A DNA stretch of 23,916 nt from Alistipes sp. (GCA_017646785.1 JAGCLX010000128.1:1-23916), one strand, 5' to 3'; shown: positions 1 through 8,099, numbered from the stretch's first letter. Numbers and translations are program-made. The notes: generated from the sequence alone by a model not told the origin.

Positions 1-635
1 CGCATAGGAATCTGCTGTGCCCACTGATCCTTAATCTCCTGTGAGAGCTGGTTTGTCATCTCTGTGATGATGAAGCCAGGGGCGATGCAGTTAGCACGGA
101 TACCACGAGGACCCATCTCCTTGGCGATAGACTTAGCAAGTCCTATCATACCAGCCTTAGATGCTGAGTAGTTACACTGGCCAGCGTTACCGCTAACGCC
201 CACTACTGATGACATGTTGATGATAGAGCCACCACGCTGCTTAGCCATAATGGGAGTCACGGCGTGGATGAAGTTGAATGCCGACTTAAGGTTTACGTTG
301 ATTACTGCATCCCACTGCGCCTCAGACATACGCATCATCAGACCATCCTTTGTGATGCCTGCGTTGTTCACAAGCACGTCAATGCGACCGAAGTCCTCAA
401 CAACCTGCTTAACAACCTCGTGTGTCTCGTCGAAGTTAGCAGCGTTAGATGCGTAGGCCTTAACCTTAACACCCAAAGCCTCAATCTCCTTTACGGTCTC
501 CTCTACAGCCTCGTTTACAGCCAAGTCTGTGAATGCCACGTTAGCACCCTCCTGAGCAAAGCGCAAGGCAATAGCCTTACCGATACCGCGGCCAGCACCT
601 GTTACGAGTGCTACCTTACCTTCCAAAAGTTTCAT
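1..635 (-). CDS. fabG: 3-oxoacyl-ACP reductase FabG (partial, 3' end outside window)
   Basis: Reduces 3-oxoacyl-ACP to 3-hydroxyacyl-ACP with NADPH in the cytosolic type II fatty-acid synthase. The start is the ATG read from 635 down, giving MKLLEGKVALVTGAGRGIGK, in which the TGxxxGIG nucleotide-binding motif of short-chain dehydrogenases is visible. Further in are the NNAG motif and the catalytic Tyr and Lys in the context NYSASKAG, preceded by the Ser-rich strand SIINMSSVVG. About 211 codons are present and the frame is still open at base 1, so only the last few tens of residues of a roughly 245-residue family member are missing. The gene lies 36 nt downstream of fabF in the same direction and is probably co-transcribed with it. 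The sequence resembles the usual Bacteroidetes FabG, unlike the two synthases upstream. Identification is secure; the acyl-chain preference is not visible. Confidence 0.95.
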   Translation of the reverse strand, partial: MKLLEGKVALVTGAGRGIGKAIALRFAQEGANVAFTDLAVNEAVEETVKEIEALGVKVKAYASNAANFDETHEVVKQVVEDFGRIDVLVNNAGITKDGLMMRMSEAQWDAVINVNLKSAFNFIHAVTPIMAKQRGGSIINMSSVVGVSGNAGQCNYSASKAGMIGLAKSIAKEMGPRGIRANCIAPGFIITEMTNQLSQEIKDQWAQQIPM

Positions 636-665
636 AGTGTTATCTATTTTCCTTAGGTTATATTC

Positions 666-680
666 AACAAATTATTTGTT
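666..680. repeat. 15-bp palindrome spanning the fabF stop codon
   Basis: AACAAAT and ATTTGTT form two 7-bp inverted arms around one central base. The fabF stop codon (672-674) lies inside it. The stem is AT-rich and has no following T-run, so I do not call it a terminator. It may affect the fabF-fabG junction or be chance. Confidence 0.4.
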
Positions 681-1925
681 CTCCCACTTGCGGAGTGCTA
701 CGCAGGCGTTGTGACCGCCAAAGCCAAGCGAGTTAGAGATAGCCACTGTGAGTGGAGCCTCCACAGCCTTGAGGGGTGTGTAGTCGAGGTCACACTCTGG
801 ATCGGGATTAGCAAGACCAATTGTAGGTGTTACAATGCCGTGGTGGAGCGACAATGCCGATGCGATAAGCTCCACAGCGCCTGTAGCGCCGAGCATGTGA
901 CCAGTGATAGACTTTGTTGATGTAATCTTTGCCTTCTTAGCAGCCTCCTCGCCCATAGCAAGCTTGATAGCCTTAGTCTCGGCAGCATCGTTAAGAGGCG
1001 TACCAGTACCGTGTGCGTTGATGTAGAGGAGATCCTTCTCTGCATCGAACTGAGCCTCATCAAGAGCCTGCTTAATGGCACGTGATGCGGGAACACCGTC
1101 GGGACGAGGTGCAGTGAAGTGGTGTGCATCGCAGCTATTGCCATAACCCACAACCTCTGCATAGATCTTAGCACCGCGCTTCAATGCGTTCTCCAAAGAC
1201 TCGAAGATAAGGATACCTGCACCCTCAGCAATCACGAAACCGTGACGGTCTGCAGAGAAGGGAAGCGATGCCTGAAGAGGATCCTCAGAGCGTGATAGCG
1301 CCTTGCTATTTGCGAAACCGCCAATAGCCAATGGGTGTACCGAAGCCTCAGCACCACCAGTGATGATGGCATCAGCATAGCCATGCTTAATTGCGCGATA
1401 TGCCTCACCTGCTGCGTGTGTACCTGTAGCACAAGCTGTCACAACGGGCAAGCATACGCCCTGTGCGTCGTGCGAGATAGCCACGTTACCAGATGCGATA
1501 TTAGATATCATCATAGGCACAAAGAAGGGAGAGATACGGCCTACACCCTCCTCCAACAACACCTTAGTCTGATTTACAAATGTATCCATACCACCAATAC
1601 CTGAGCCGATATAAACTCCCAAACGCTCAGGATCGATATTCTCACCACTCTTAAGGCCAGCATCCTTCATAGCATCAGATGCAGCAGCCATAGCATATAC
1701 GCAAAATCTATCGCTACGGCGTGCAAGACCAGCGTTGAGCTCATACTCCGACTGGTCAAAGTTCTTAATCTGACCGGCAACCTTTACTGGGAGGTTGTAC
1801 TCATCCATACCCTTAATAAAGTCGATACCGCAGTTACCCTCTACAAGGTTTTTCCATGTCTCCTCAACATGGTTACCAACTGGGGTAATTGCGCCAATAC
1901 CGGTGATAACTACTCTCTGTTCCAT
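672..1925 (-). CDS. fabF: 3-oxoacyl-ACP synthase II FabF
   Basis: Condenses malonyl-ACP with an acyl-ACP in fatty-acid elongation. The 417-residue length is normal for KAS II. The catalytic triad is present: Cys165 in the VVTACATGTH motif, His305 in INAHGTGTP and His343 in STKSITGHMLG, with the conserved Lys338 just before it. The glycine-rich C-terminal NSLGFGGHNA motif is intact. The start at 1925 gives MEQRVVITGIG, the usual KAS N-terminus. It sits 70 nt downstream of fabH and 36 nt upstream of fabG. From memory of family patterns, the N-terminus (CGIDFI rather than the Bacteroidetes SGAGPI-type sequence) and the active-site context look more like Clostridia FabF, so this may be a divergent or acquired copy. 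No acyl carrier protein gene is visible in the window. Confidence 0.95.
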   Translation of the reverse strand: MEQRVVITGIGAITPVGNHVEETWKNLVEGNCGIDFIKGMDEYNLPVKVAGQIKNFDQSEYELNAGLARRSDRFCVYAMAAASDAMKDAGLKSGENIDPERLGVYIGSGIGGMDTFVNQTKVLLEEGVGRISPFFVPMMISNIASGNVAISHDAQGVCLPVVTACATGTHAAGEAYRAIKHGYADAIITGGAEASVHPLAIGGFANSKALSRSEDPLQASLPFSADRHGFVIAEGAGILIFESLENALKRGAKIYAEVVGYGNSCDAHHFTAPRPDGVPASRAIKQALDEAQFDAEKDLLYINAHGTGTPLNDAAETKAIKLAMGEEAAKKAKITSTKSITGHMLGATGAVELIASALSLHHGIVTPTIGLANPDPECDLDYTPLKAVEAPLTVAISNSLGFGGHNACVALRKWENK

Positions 1926-1948
1926 TTCCTAATCTCTTTATTTAGTGA

Positions 1949-1963
1949 TGCCGCAAAGCGGCA
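1949..1963 (-). other. GC-rich hairpin in the fabH-fabF intergenic gap
   Basis: TGCCGC (1949-1954) and GCGGCA (1958-1963) are perfect inverted arms with a three-base loop, between the fabH stop and the fabF start. On the transcribed strand no U-run follows, so this is not a convincing intrinsic terminator. It could act as an mRNA stability or processing element that sets fabF/fabG levels relative to fabH. Confidence 0.45.
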
Positions 1964-1995
1964 CCCAAAATTACAAAATTTATTTTATAATCAAA

Positions 1996-2949
1996 CTATT
2001 TAGCCCACTCAATTATGCAAGCACCTGTTGTGAAGCCAGCACCAAAGGCACTAAATACCAACTTATCACCCTTTTGGAGCTTACCAGCGCGGTTAAGCTC
2101 ATCGAGCAACGCAGGAAGAGCTGCAGATGATATGTTACCATAACGCTCCACGTTGTGGGGCACTCTCTCCTCATCTACGCCAAGGAAGCCTCGGATAGAC
2201 TCAATGATACGGTGGTTTGCCTGATGCAACACATAGTACTTGATGTCGTTCTCAGCAAGGCCTGTCTGATTGAGAAGCTTGCGGATGTCACGGCAAGAGT
2301 TTGTCACCGCGTGCTTGAACACCTCACGACCACGCATTACAAGAGGCTCGAAGTTCTCCTCCTTGTCAATATATGGCGTGGGCTCAAGGTGACGCTGATA
2401 GTAGAGCACATCTGTAAGCGACGAGGTTGTAAGACGTATTGCCTTGAGCTGGTCACCCTCAGTTACAACAGCAGCACCTGCGCCATCACCAAAGAGCACA
2501 CACGTGCTACGGTTCTGCCAGCTCACCATGCGAGATGGCTCCTCAGCACATACGATAAGGATGTTCTTAGCCTTCTTGCACTGAAGTTTATCCTCTGCTA
2601 TATCCATAGCAAAGATGAAGCCTGCACATGCAGCATTGATATCTACAGTTGGACATGTAGCACCCAGTTTACCCTGAATAATACAGCTCAAGGCTGGTGT
2701 TACATACTCATTGACTACGTTCGAACAGATAATAAAGTCAATGTCGGCAGCTGTAAGTCCTGCATCCTCAAGGGCCTTATTAGCCGCGATTACTGCGAGA
2801 TCCTCCAACTTCTCCGACGAGATTACACAACGCTCTTTAATACCAGTGCGCTCAGTGATCCACTCATCGCTTGTGTCGAGAAACTGCTCAAGCATCTCGT
2901 TTGTCACAGCACACTTAGGATGCGCCGCTCCTGTACCAATAATTTTCAT
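1996..2949 (-). CDS. fabH: 3-oxoacyl-ACP synthase III FabH
   Basis: Starts fatty-acid synthesis by condensing an acyl-CoA primer with malonyl-ACP. The Cys-His-Asn triad of the KAS III family is visible: Cys108 in NAACAGF, His242 in LHQANHRI and Asn272 in YGNISSA. The GDGAGA motif (residues 154-159) is also present. The 317-residue length is normal. The start at 2949 gives MKIIGTGAAHP, the expected first beta strand. It is the first gene of a fabH-fabF-fabG unit; a TATCTTTG box at 3072-3079 on the minus strand would give a leader of about 115-120 nt. The N-terminus does not match the usual Bacteroidetes FabH pattern as I remember it and is closer to Clostridia-type FabH. It could be a second, specialised FabH (for example with a different primer) beside a canonical copy elsewhere; this is inference. 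Confidence 0.93.
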   Translation of the reverse strand: MKIIGTGAAHPKCAVTNEMLEQFLDTSDEWITERTGIKERCVISSEKLEDLAVIAANKALEDAGLTAADIDFIICSNVVNEYVTPALSCIIQGKLGATCPTVDINAACAGFIFAMDIAEDKLQCKKAKNILIVCAEEPSRMVSWQNRSTCVLFGDGAGAAVVTEGDQLKAIRLTTSSLTDVLYYQRHLEPTPYIDKEENFEPLVMRGREVFKHAVTNSCRDIRKLLNQTGLAENDIKYYVLHQANHRIIESIRGFLGVDEERVPHNVERYGNISSAALPALLDELNRAGKLQKGDKLVFSAFGAGFTTGACIIEWAK

Positions 2950-3071
2950 CAGAAATATTGTGTTAGTTTAACATTTTTCATCTCATTACTCCCAACACCA
3001 CACTGCAACAATGCCTATTACAAACGCGCGTCAAGAGCATAATGTTGTGGTGCTCGGCACGAACAACGTCG

Positions 3072-3079
3072 CAAAGATA
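3072..3079 (-). promoter_or_regulatory. Probable -7 box for fabH-fabF-fabG
   Basis: On the minus strand the bases read TATCTTTG, matching the Bacteroidetes TAnnTTTG consensus. No good -33 TTTG was found at the expected distance. Transcription would begin a few bases below 3072, leaving a leader of roughly 115-120 nt before the fabH ATG. Confidence 0.55.
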
Positions 3080-3159
3080 GGTTTCACGTCTGTATACGCA
3101 CGCTATTTGGGGTGTAAAGCTTTATTCTGTGGTGAATTTGCAGTTATAGTGGCGAATAA

Positions 3160-3190
3160 TTTGCGATAATTGGTTTTTTTCTTAACTTTG
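3160..3190 (+). promoter_or_regulatory. Promoter of the LytTR regulator gene
   Basis: TTTG at 3160-3163 and TAACTTTG at 3183-3190 are separated by 19 bp, matching the Bacteroidetes -33/-7 promoter. The ATG at 3170 lies inside this promoter, so translation must begin at the later ATG at 3209, giving a short leader of roughly 12-15 nt. Confidence 0.75.
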
Positions 3191-3208
3191 TCGCCAAAAG
3201 ATATAGAT

Positions 3209-4177
3209 ATGGCATACAACGAAATATCAAAATTTCTCGTATCAAGCCGCTACATGGTGGTTACGATAATATCCGTAGTACTCTTTTCTGCGATATTTTT
3301 GATAACCTATGAACCATTTTCATTGGCAATGTGGTTTGACCCCAATAACATGGTGAGCATGCTCTTCACGTTGCTCTTCTATGTTAGTGCTATCGTCATC
3401 CTGATATTGAGCCGCTACACCATGTACAAGGTTCAAGACAGATATGTCATAACCACGGGCCAGTATGTCTGGTGGTTAATCGCCGAGACGATTGCCATCA
3501 CCATTCTCTACACCTTTGTCACATATCGCTTCTTTGCCAACTCGGGACTAACGCTTGTCGACATCGGTATGCGAGCGCTCTTTTGTATTGCTGCAATACT
3601 TGGCATTCCCAATGCTGTCATATCATTCTATGCAGGTTATCGCTCCAAGTGCGAGGAGCTTGAGGCTGCGCAGTATGAGTTGAAGCGACTCGGCGAGGAG
3701 TACAACAGCCTACTCAACAAGTCGGAGGTGGAGCGCCGCGTATCGGAGATGATTCCAAAGAGCGGGCCGCAGATGCAGAGCCCTCGCATGGTGCGCTTCT
3801 ATGATAACGGAGGTACACTCCGCCTAACCATAGACATCAACGCGCTCTACTACATGGAGTCGGAGGACAACTACATCAAAATTCACTACAAGCACAACGA
3901 CAAGATACTTTCGTATATGCTGAGGTGTAAGACGAGCACTATCGAGAAGAGCCTCGAGGGTAGCCCCATGGTACGCTGCCACCGATCATACATTGTGAAT
4001 ACGGGTAAGATACGCTTCATGGGCGAGGAGCATCGCATGCACTTCATCACCCTCGATGACGATAGCATCAAGCGCATACCTGTATCTAAGAGCTACTACT
4101 CTACCCTGCTTGCATCGCTCAACACCATCGGCACAAAGCACGACAAGGCTGAAGCAACCCTGCAAGAAGAAGCGTAG
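3209..4177 (+). CDS. Membrane-anchored LytTR-domain transcriptional regulator
   Basis: Predicted one-component membrane regulator of 322 residues. The N-terminal half has four hydrophobic segments (about residues 16-34, 47-68, 86-106 and 121-143), followed by a charged, likely coiled-coil stretch (about 145-180) and a C-terminal LytTR DNA-binding domain (about 195-305). LytTR signatures include YYMESEDNYIKIHY (214-227), RCHRSYIVN (256-264) and IPVSKSYY (290-297). There is no receiver domain, so it is not a classical phosphorylated response regulator. I chose the ATG at 3209 because the upstream in-frame ATG at 3170 overlaps the promoter. It is divergent from fabH and lies 117 nt upstream of a CotH-family gene in the same direction, a possible target. 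The signal sensed is unknown. Confidence 0.88.
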   Translation: MAYNEISKFLVSSRYMVVTIISVVLFSAIFLITYEPFSLAMWFDPNNMVSMLFTLLFYVSAIVILILSRYTMYKVQDRYVITTGQYVWWLIAETIAITILYTFVTYRFFANSGLTLVDIGMRALFCIAAILGIPNAVISFYAGYRSKCEELEAAQYELKRLGEEYNSLLNKSEVERRVSEMIPKSGPQMQSPRMVRFYDNGGTLRLTIDINALYYMESEDNYIKIHYKHNDKILSYMLRCKTSTIEKSLEGSPMVRCHRSYIVNTGKIRFMGEEHRMHFITLDDDSIKRIPVSKSYYSTLLASLNTIGTKHDKAEATLQEEA

Positions 4178-4254
4178 TAGCGAATTAGGCGCCTCTTTCG
4201 ACCCATATCTCCACAATTTCGGATATTTTTATAGCACATCTGGTTTTTCTTCAC

Positions 4255-4262
4255 TACATTTG
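4255..4262 (+). promoter_or_regulatory. Probable -7 box for the CotH-family gene
   Basis: TACATTTG matches TAnnTTTG; no clear -33 TTTG lies upstream. The leader to the ATG at 4295 would be about 26-29 nt. A weak -33 region may mean that an activator is needed; the neighbouring LytTR protein is one candidate. Confidence 0.55.
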
Positions 4263-4294
4263 TAACAAATAACAGCTTATACATATATTATACT

Positions 4295-5794
4295 ATGAAA
4301 AGAGTACTACGACTCATCGCTATCTTAGTGGCGACAACAGCACTTTATACGTCGTGCGTTGACAACGGCACGATAGTAATCCCTGGTATTACGCCCGAGC
4401 AACCCGACGAAGAGGGAGGCGATGAGGGTGAGAATGAGCAAACACCTCCCAGCGACGACTACCCCGACACATCATGGGCTGCCGACGACCTCGCCTGGGT
4501 ATTTGACATGGAGGCGCTCCCAGAGATACACGTTGAGGTGAGCGTAGATGAGTGGAACAGACTGCTGAGCGAGTACGACCGCAACAGCGACACAAATGCC
4601 TATATCCACTGCGACGTTGAGTTTGAATCTAAGGGCGAGAAGTATAGCTTCGACGATGCGGGACTCCGACTACGCGGCAATACCTCACGCCGCCGTCCCG
4701 AGGGTAATGGTGGCGAGATGCACAAGACGGATAACGCCGATTGGCACCACTGCCACTTCATGATCAACCTGCGCAAGTACCAGAAGGATGATGCTCATGA
4801 GCTTTATAATATACGCAAGCTCCACCTAAAGTGGCATAAGGACGATAGCGCATACTGCCGCGAGCTATACTGCTACGACCTCTTCCGCCGCTTTGGCATT
4901 TGGACTGCGCCATACAGCTCATACTGCCGTCTGTGGGTACATGTCGAGGGCGACTCACAGCCTGCATACTATGGTGTCTACGAGATGCTCGAGGCTATTG
5001 ATGACAAGTATGTGAAAAGACGTAAGGACCTCTTTGGCGACCACGACCACAACCTCTGGAAGTGTCGTTATGGCGCTACGCTCAACTATAATGATATACA
5101 TGGTGCCAACATCTACTACGATGATGACACTGGCTCTAACTACACCTACGAGCTGGAGAGCAACACCGAGAACTTCGAGGCAGCAAAGGCGCAGCTCATA
5201 GAGTTCACCAAGAACCTGACACAACTCCAGGGCGATGATTTCCACGACTGGATAGCCTCAGTGTGCGATGTTAGACTTCTGCTAAGAACCTACGCCGTGA
5301 ATGTTGTCGTGGGCATGTGGGATGACTACTGGAATAACTGCAACAACTTCTACATGTACTTCAACTCATCGGACAAGGATAACTACCAATTCTTCTTTAT
5401 ACCCTACGACTACGACAACACGCTGGGCACATCACACAACTGCGGCATACAGAGCGACTCGGGCCGCCAGGATCCACTCAACTGGGGTGATACGAATAAG
5501 AACCCACTTATCGGCAAGATACTACAGCATGATGACTATCGCGCTATATACGTGGAGGCGCTCAACGAGCTTTGCAGCCCCGACAACGACCTCTTCTACT
5601 ACCAACGCTCTCACGATCGTATAAACGAGTGGCATAACCTTATCCGCGATTACGTTGATAACGACACCGACGAGGACTGCGAGATTAAGGACCGCCCTGC
5701 AAGCTGGGGAAACATCTATGACTATCGCATTCTCGACGCCAACTCATCCATGAACTTCTTTAAGGTGAAGGCTGCGTCAATACCCCAGATGTAG
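4295..5794 (+). CDS. CotH-family (kinase-like) lipoprotein
   Basis: Predicted surface or periplasmic lipoprotein of 499 residues in the CotH kinase-like family. The N-terminus is a basic, hydrophobic signal ending at Cys21 (context LYTSC), a plausible though non-textbook lipobox. An acidic, Pro/Gly-rich linker (about 32-58) follows. The CotH domain spans about 78-490, with LRLRGNTSRRR (124-134), YYGVYEMLEAIDDKYVKRR (225-243) and the acidic motif FFIPYDYDNTLG (367-378), corresponding to the metal-binding DxD region of CotH kinases. Characterised CotH proteins phosphorylate serines in spore-coat partners; in Bacteroidetes lipoproteins the substrate is unknown, so kinase activity here is inference. 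It follows the LytTR gene by 117 nt, has its own -7 box and ends at a strong terminator. The many Asp, Tyr and Trp residues suit an exported acidic protein. Confidence 0.87.
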   Translation: MKRVLRLIAILVATTALYTSCVDNGTIVIPGITPEQPDEEGGDEGENEQTPPSDDYPDTSWAADDLAWVFDMEALPEIHVEVSVDEWNRLLSEYDRNSDTNAYIHCDVEFESKGEKYSFDDAGLRLRGNTSRRRPEGNGGEMHKTDNADWHHCHFMINLRKYQKDDAHELYNIRKLHLKWHKDDSAYCRELYCYDLFRRFGIWTAPYSSYCRLWVHVEGDSQPAYYGVYEMLEAIDDKYVKRRKDLFGDHDHNLWKCRYGATLNYNDIHGANIYYDDDTGSNYTYELESNTENFEAAKAQLIEFTKNLTQLQGDDFHDWIASVCDVRLLLRTYAVNVVVGMWDDYWNNCNNFYMYFNSSDKDNYQFFFIPYDYDNTLGTSHNCGIQSDSGRQDPLNWGDTNKNPLIGKILQHDDYRAIYVEALNELCSPDNDLFYYQRSHDRINEWHNLIRDYVDNDTDEDCEIKDRPASWGNIYDYRILDANSSMNFFKVKAASIPQM

Positions 5795-5810
5795 TCGTAT
5801 ATAGAAGCGC

Positions 5811-5830
5811 TTCACGCCCATAAGCGTGAA
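5811..5830 (+). other. Small hairpin just after the CotH stop codon
   Basis: TTCACGC and GCGTGAA form a perfect 7-bp stem with a 6-base loop, ending in AAAACTAAA. It sits between the stop codon and the stronger hairpin at 5838-5868 and may protect the mRNA 3' end or assist termination. Confidence 0.5.
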
Positions 5831-5836
5831 AACTAA

Positions 5837-5878
5837 AGAGGATGTCCAATCAGATTTCGGACATCCTCTCTTTGTTTA
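5837..5878. terminator. Bidirectional intrinsic terminator between CotH and the TraB/GumN gene
   Basis: GAGGATGTCC (5838-5847) and GGACATCCTC (5859-5868) form a perfect 10-bp GC-rich stem, extended by one A-T pair, with an 11-base loop. T-rich sequence follows on the plus strand and on the complementary strand too. It lies between two convergent genes, so it probably serves both. Confidence 0.88.
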
Positions 5879-5893
5879 TAAATTGCAAATTAT

Positions 5894-6790
5894 TTACTTG
5901 ACGGGCTTTACTTTGTAGCCTCTAGCTTTGAGAAGTTCAACAACTCCATCTTCACCAGGCAGGTGACCCGCGCCGACAACAAACAACGTTGGTTTGACAG
6001 ACATAATCTCAGGCATAACAGCTACCCAATTACGGTTGCGGTCGGTAATCATCTCGGCGAACTCCTCGGGGGTCATCTCGCCAGTCTCGATGCTCCTGAT
6101 GGTGAGCTCGTATATACCCTTCATATCGAACGAGAAGTAGGCATTCGTCATCGCCTGCATCTCCGCAAGCATCGTCTCCTTGTCGTCCACAAGCTTCAGC
6201 AACGCCTTGCGCTCCTCCTCGTCGGTGCTCTCGCCATAGAGCAACTCTATCTGGAACTCTGTGGTTTCGAAACCGCCAACAGGAAGACCTCTTTTGCTCG
6301 CCTCCTTTTGGAAGTAGCTATCTATGAGGTCATTGGGATTGAAGTTGGGCGTAATCTTTATAAACTCCAAGACCCCAAGCTGCATGGCAAGCACCGATGG
6401 GCGCATGCGACCAAGCTGCTCGCGGAGCATAGGGTGGTTGAGGTCCATACCCATACTTGCGCGCATATAGGCGTTGATGCGATCCATCTCCTCCGCGCTG
6501 AACATGTCGCTAACGTACTTACCCTCGGGAAGCATCATAGCCTGCGCCATGGCAATCTGCGAAGCCTGTAAGTTGAGCATATCCACCTCACCGTACACCT
6601 GCTCAACAATAGCGAAGGCATCGCTCATACCTGCAATCTCATCAGCAAATGATGCAGGGGCAAGGTGGTAAGTACCAACGATATACGAAGGCGACTTAAG
6701 ACCGTTGCCCGAGATTTTGTAGAGCAACTGCGCATTGGCACTACCATAGAAGGCGAGCGCCAGAAATAGTGTACCGAAAAATTTTCTCAT
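5894..6790 (-). CDS. Exported TraB/GumN-family protein
   Basis: A 298-residue member of the TraB/PrgY/GumN family, a group proposed to be metal-dependent peptidase-like proteins. A signal peptide (residues 1-20, ending SANA-Q) implies export to the periplasm. Family hallmarks are the N-terminal GTYHLAP (39-45), an acidic segment around IVEQVYGEVD (61-70), and the C-terminal GAGHLPGEDGVVELL (273-287) followed by the final RGYKVKPV strand. Length is typical. The start at 6790 places a basic residue pair directly before the hydrophobic core. It begins 12 nt after the aspartokinase stop, so the two are probably co-transcribed, and it ends at the shared terminator near 5838-5868. The substrate is unknown and the link to aspartate metabolism may be accidental. 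Confidence 0.85.
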   Translation of the reverse strand: MRKFFGTLFLALAFYGSANAQLLYKISGNGLKSPSYIVGTYHLAPASFADEIAGMSDAFAIVEQVYGEVDMLNLQASQIAMAQAMMLPEGKYVSDMFSAEEMDRINAYMRASMGMDLNHPMLREQLGRMRPSVLAMQLGVLEFIKITPNFNPNDLIDSYFQKEASKRGLPVGGFETTEFQIELLYGESTDEEERKALLKLVDDKETMLAEMQAMTNAYFSFDMKGIYELTIRSIETGEMTPEEFAEMITDRNRNWVAVMPEIMSVKPTLFVVGAGHLPGEDGVVELLKARGYKVKPVK

Positions 6791-6802
6791 AATTTTACTC
6801 TC

Positions 6803-8059
6803 CTATTCTTTAGTTCGTACAAAGCGTAGTGAATGGGGCGTTGTCTGCTTGATTACGATGCGCTCATCGAAGGCATACTGGCGATACAGCTCGTCGTTGT
6901 AGTAGCGTATGGTCACGAGCACCACATCATCCTGCTTCTCTACGTCGAAGCCATCTGCCGAGAGCTCCGAGATAGCCTCGTCGATATGCCATGACGCATC
7001 CACAGCGATGTAGAGGTCTACGGCCGAGTTGTGTACAAGGTTGATGCGTATGCGGTGGCTATCGAAGGTGGTGAAGAGGCGGGCGAACTTCTCCTCGAGT
7101 ACGAACGACAGGTCGCGCGAGTGAAGCTTTAGCAACACCTGGTTCTCCTTGTGTATCATGATAGGCTCATAGGCACGCTCCACATCTCCCGTAATCACAG
7201 AGCCGGCCGCATGCTTATCGCCAAATGGGCGAACATAGAGGGGTATGTTCTTCTGCTGCAAAGGCTTGATGGTCTTAGGGTGGATAATCTGCGCACCGCT
7301 ATATGCCATCTCTATGGTATCCATATAGTTGAGTCGCTCAATCTTCTTAGCGTCGGGGAACTTCTTTGGGTCTGCATTGAGGATGCCGTCCACATCCTTC
7401 CACACGCTCATAGACTCTGCACCAAGCACATTTGCCACGATGGCTGCCGAGTAGTCCGAGCCCTCACGTCCAAGTGTCGTCGTTGTGCCATCTGGAGCAC
7501 CGCCAATAAAGCCCTGACCCACGAATATGCTAACGGGGCTGTCAGCAATCTCGCGCTTAAGGCGCACGGCCGTAGCCTCGAGGTTTACGTTAGCATCCTT
7601 ATGACGTTGCTCGGTGAGGAAAGCACGACGCATATCTACCCAGCGGTTTGCCACGCCATGTCCGTTTAGGTAGTTCGAGATGATGGTTGTAGAGACAAGC
7701 TCACCAAAGGCAACAATGGTGTCATACCACAGCTCGGCATCCGAGGCGCGGTAGATGGTGTTGCGCACAATGTTACGCAGCTGCTCAAAGAGTGTGTCCA
7801 CCTGCTCAATGGTGATATCGGCACCCATAAGGTCGTCTAGAATGGCGCGGTGGTAGGCGTAGCTCTCGTCTATACGACTGATAGCCAGGGCCTCATCACC
7901 CTGCTGCATAGCAGCAAAGACACCTTCAAGGGCATTTGTTGTCTTACCCATCGCCGACACGATGATGAACAGCTCCTTCTCGTCGCTAACTATATTGAGT
8001 AGGTTACGCACTCCATCGGCATTCTTAACCGAGGCACCGCCAAATTTATATACTTTCAT
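6803..8059 (-). CDS. lysC: Aspartokinase, monofunctional
   Basis: Phosphorylates aspartate, the committed step to lysine/diaminopimelate, threonine and methionine. The 418 residues begin MKVYKFGGAS, the amino-acid kinase signature. The substrate/nucleotide site TTTTLGREGSDYSAA (192-206) and WKDVDGILNADP (220-231) are intact, followed by SGAQIIHPKT (254-263). The C-terminal part from about 305 looks like an ACT regulatory region (HSRDLSFVLEEK, then RIRINLVHNSA), as in Bacteroidetes LysC, so feedback inhibition is expected, though which amino acid is sensed cannot be read. There is no homoserine dehydrogenase fusion. A TAACTTTG box at 8100-8107 on the minus strand is the likely promoter and the TraB/GumN gene follows after 12 nt. 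A bifunctional ThrA-type enzyme may exist elsewhere. Confidence 0.95.
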   Translation of the reverse strand: MKVYKFGGASVKNADGVRNLLNIVSDEKELFIIVSAMGKTTNALEGVFAAMQQGDEALAISRIDESYAYHRAILDDLMGADITIEQVDTLFEQLRNIVRNTIYRASDAELWYDTIVAFGELVSTTIISNYLNGHGVANRWVDMRRAFLTEQRHKDANVNLEATAVRLKREIADSPVSIFVGQGFIGGAPDGTTTTLGREGSDYSAAIVANVLGAESMSVWKDVDGILNADPKKFPDAKKIERLNYMDTIEMAYSGAQIIHPKTIKPLQQKNIPLYVRPFGDKHAAGSVITGDVERAYEPIMIHKENQVLLKLHSRDLSFVLEEKFARLFTTFDSHRIRINLVHNSAVDLYIAVDASWHIDEAISELSADGFDVEKQDDVVLVTIRYYNDELYRQYAFDERIVIKQTTPHSLRFVRTKE

Positions 8060-8099
8060 AACTCTGTTTGCTATATTTTTTACATACTATTTCACATCA

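Noticed and set aside
636..671. An acyl carrier protein gene hidden between fabF and fabG or between fabH and fabF.
   Set aside because: Both gaps are far too short (36 and 70 nt); if acpP is linked it lies beyond the left edge.
2155..3042. A 295-codon open frame on the plus strand opposite fabH.
   Set aside because: It is the complement of a well-supported fabH with a full catalytic triad; its protein is Cys/Leu/His-rich with no domain or start context.
3170..3208. An upstream ATG extending the LytTR protein by 13 residues.
   Set aside because: It lies inside the promoter (between the -33 and -7 elements), so it would not be transcribed.
5963..6571. A 202-codon open frame on the plus strand opposite the TraB/GumN gene.
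   Set aside because: The opposite strand has a signal peptide and family motifs; this frame is His/Leu-rich shadow sequence.
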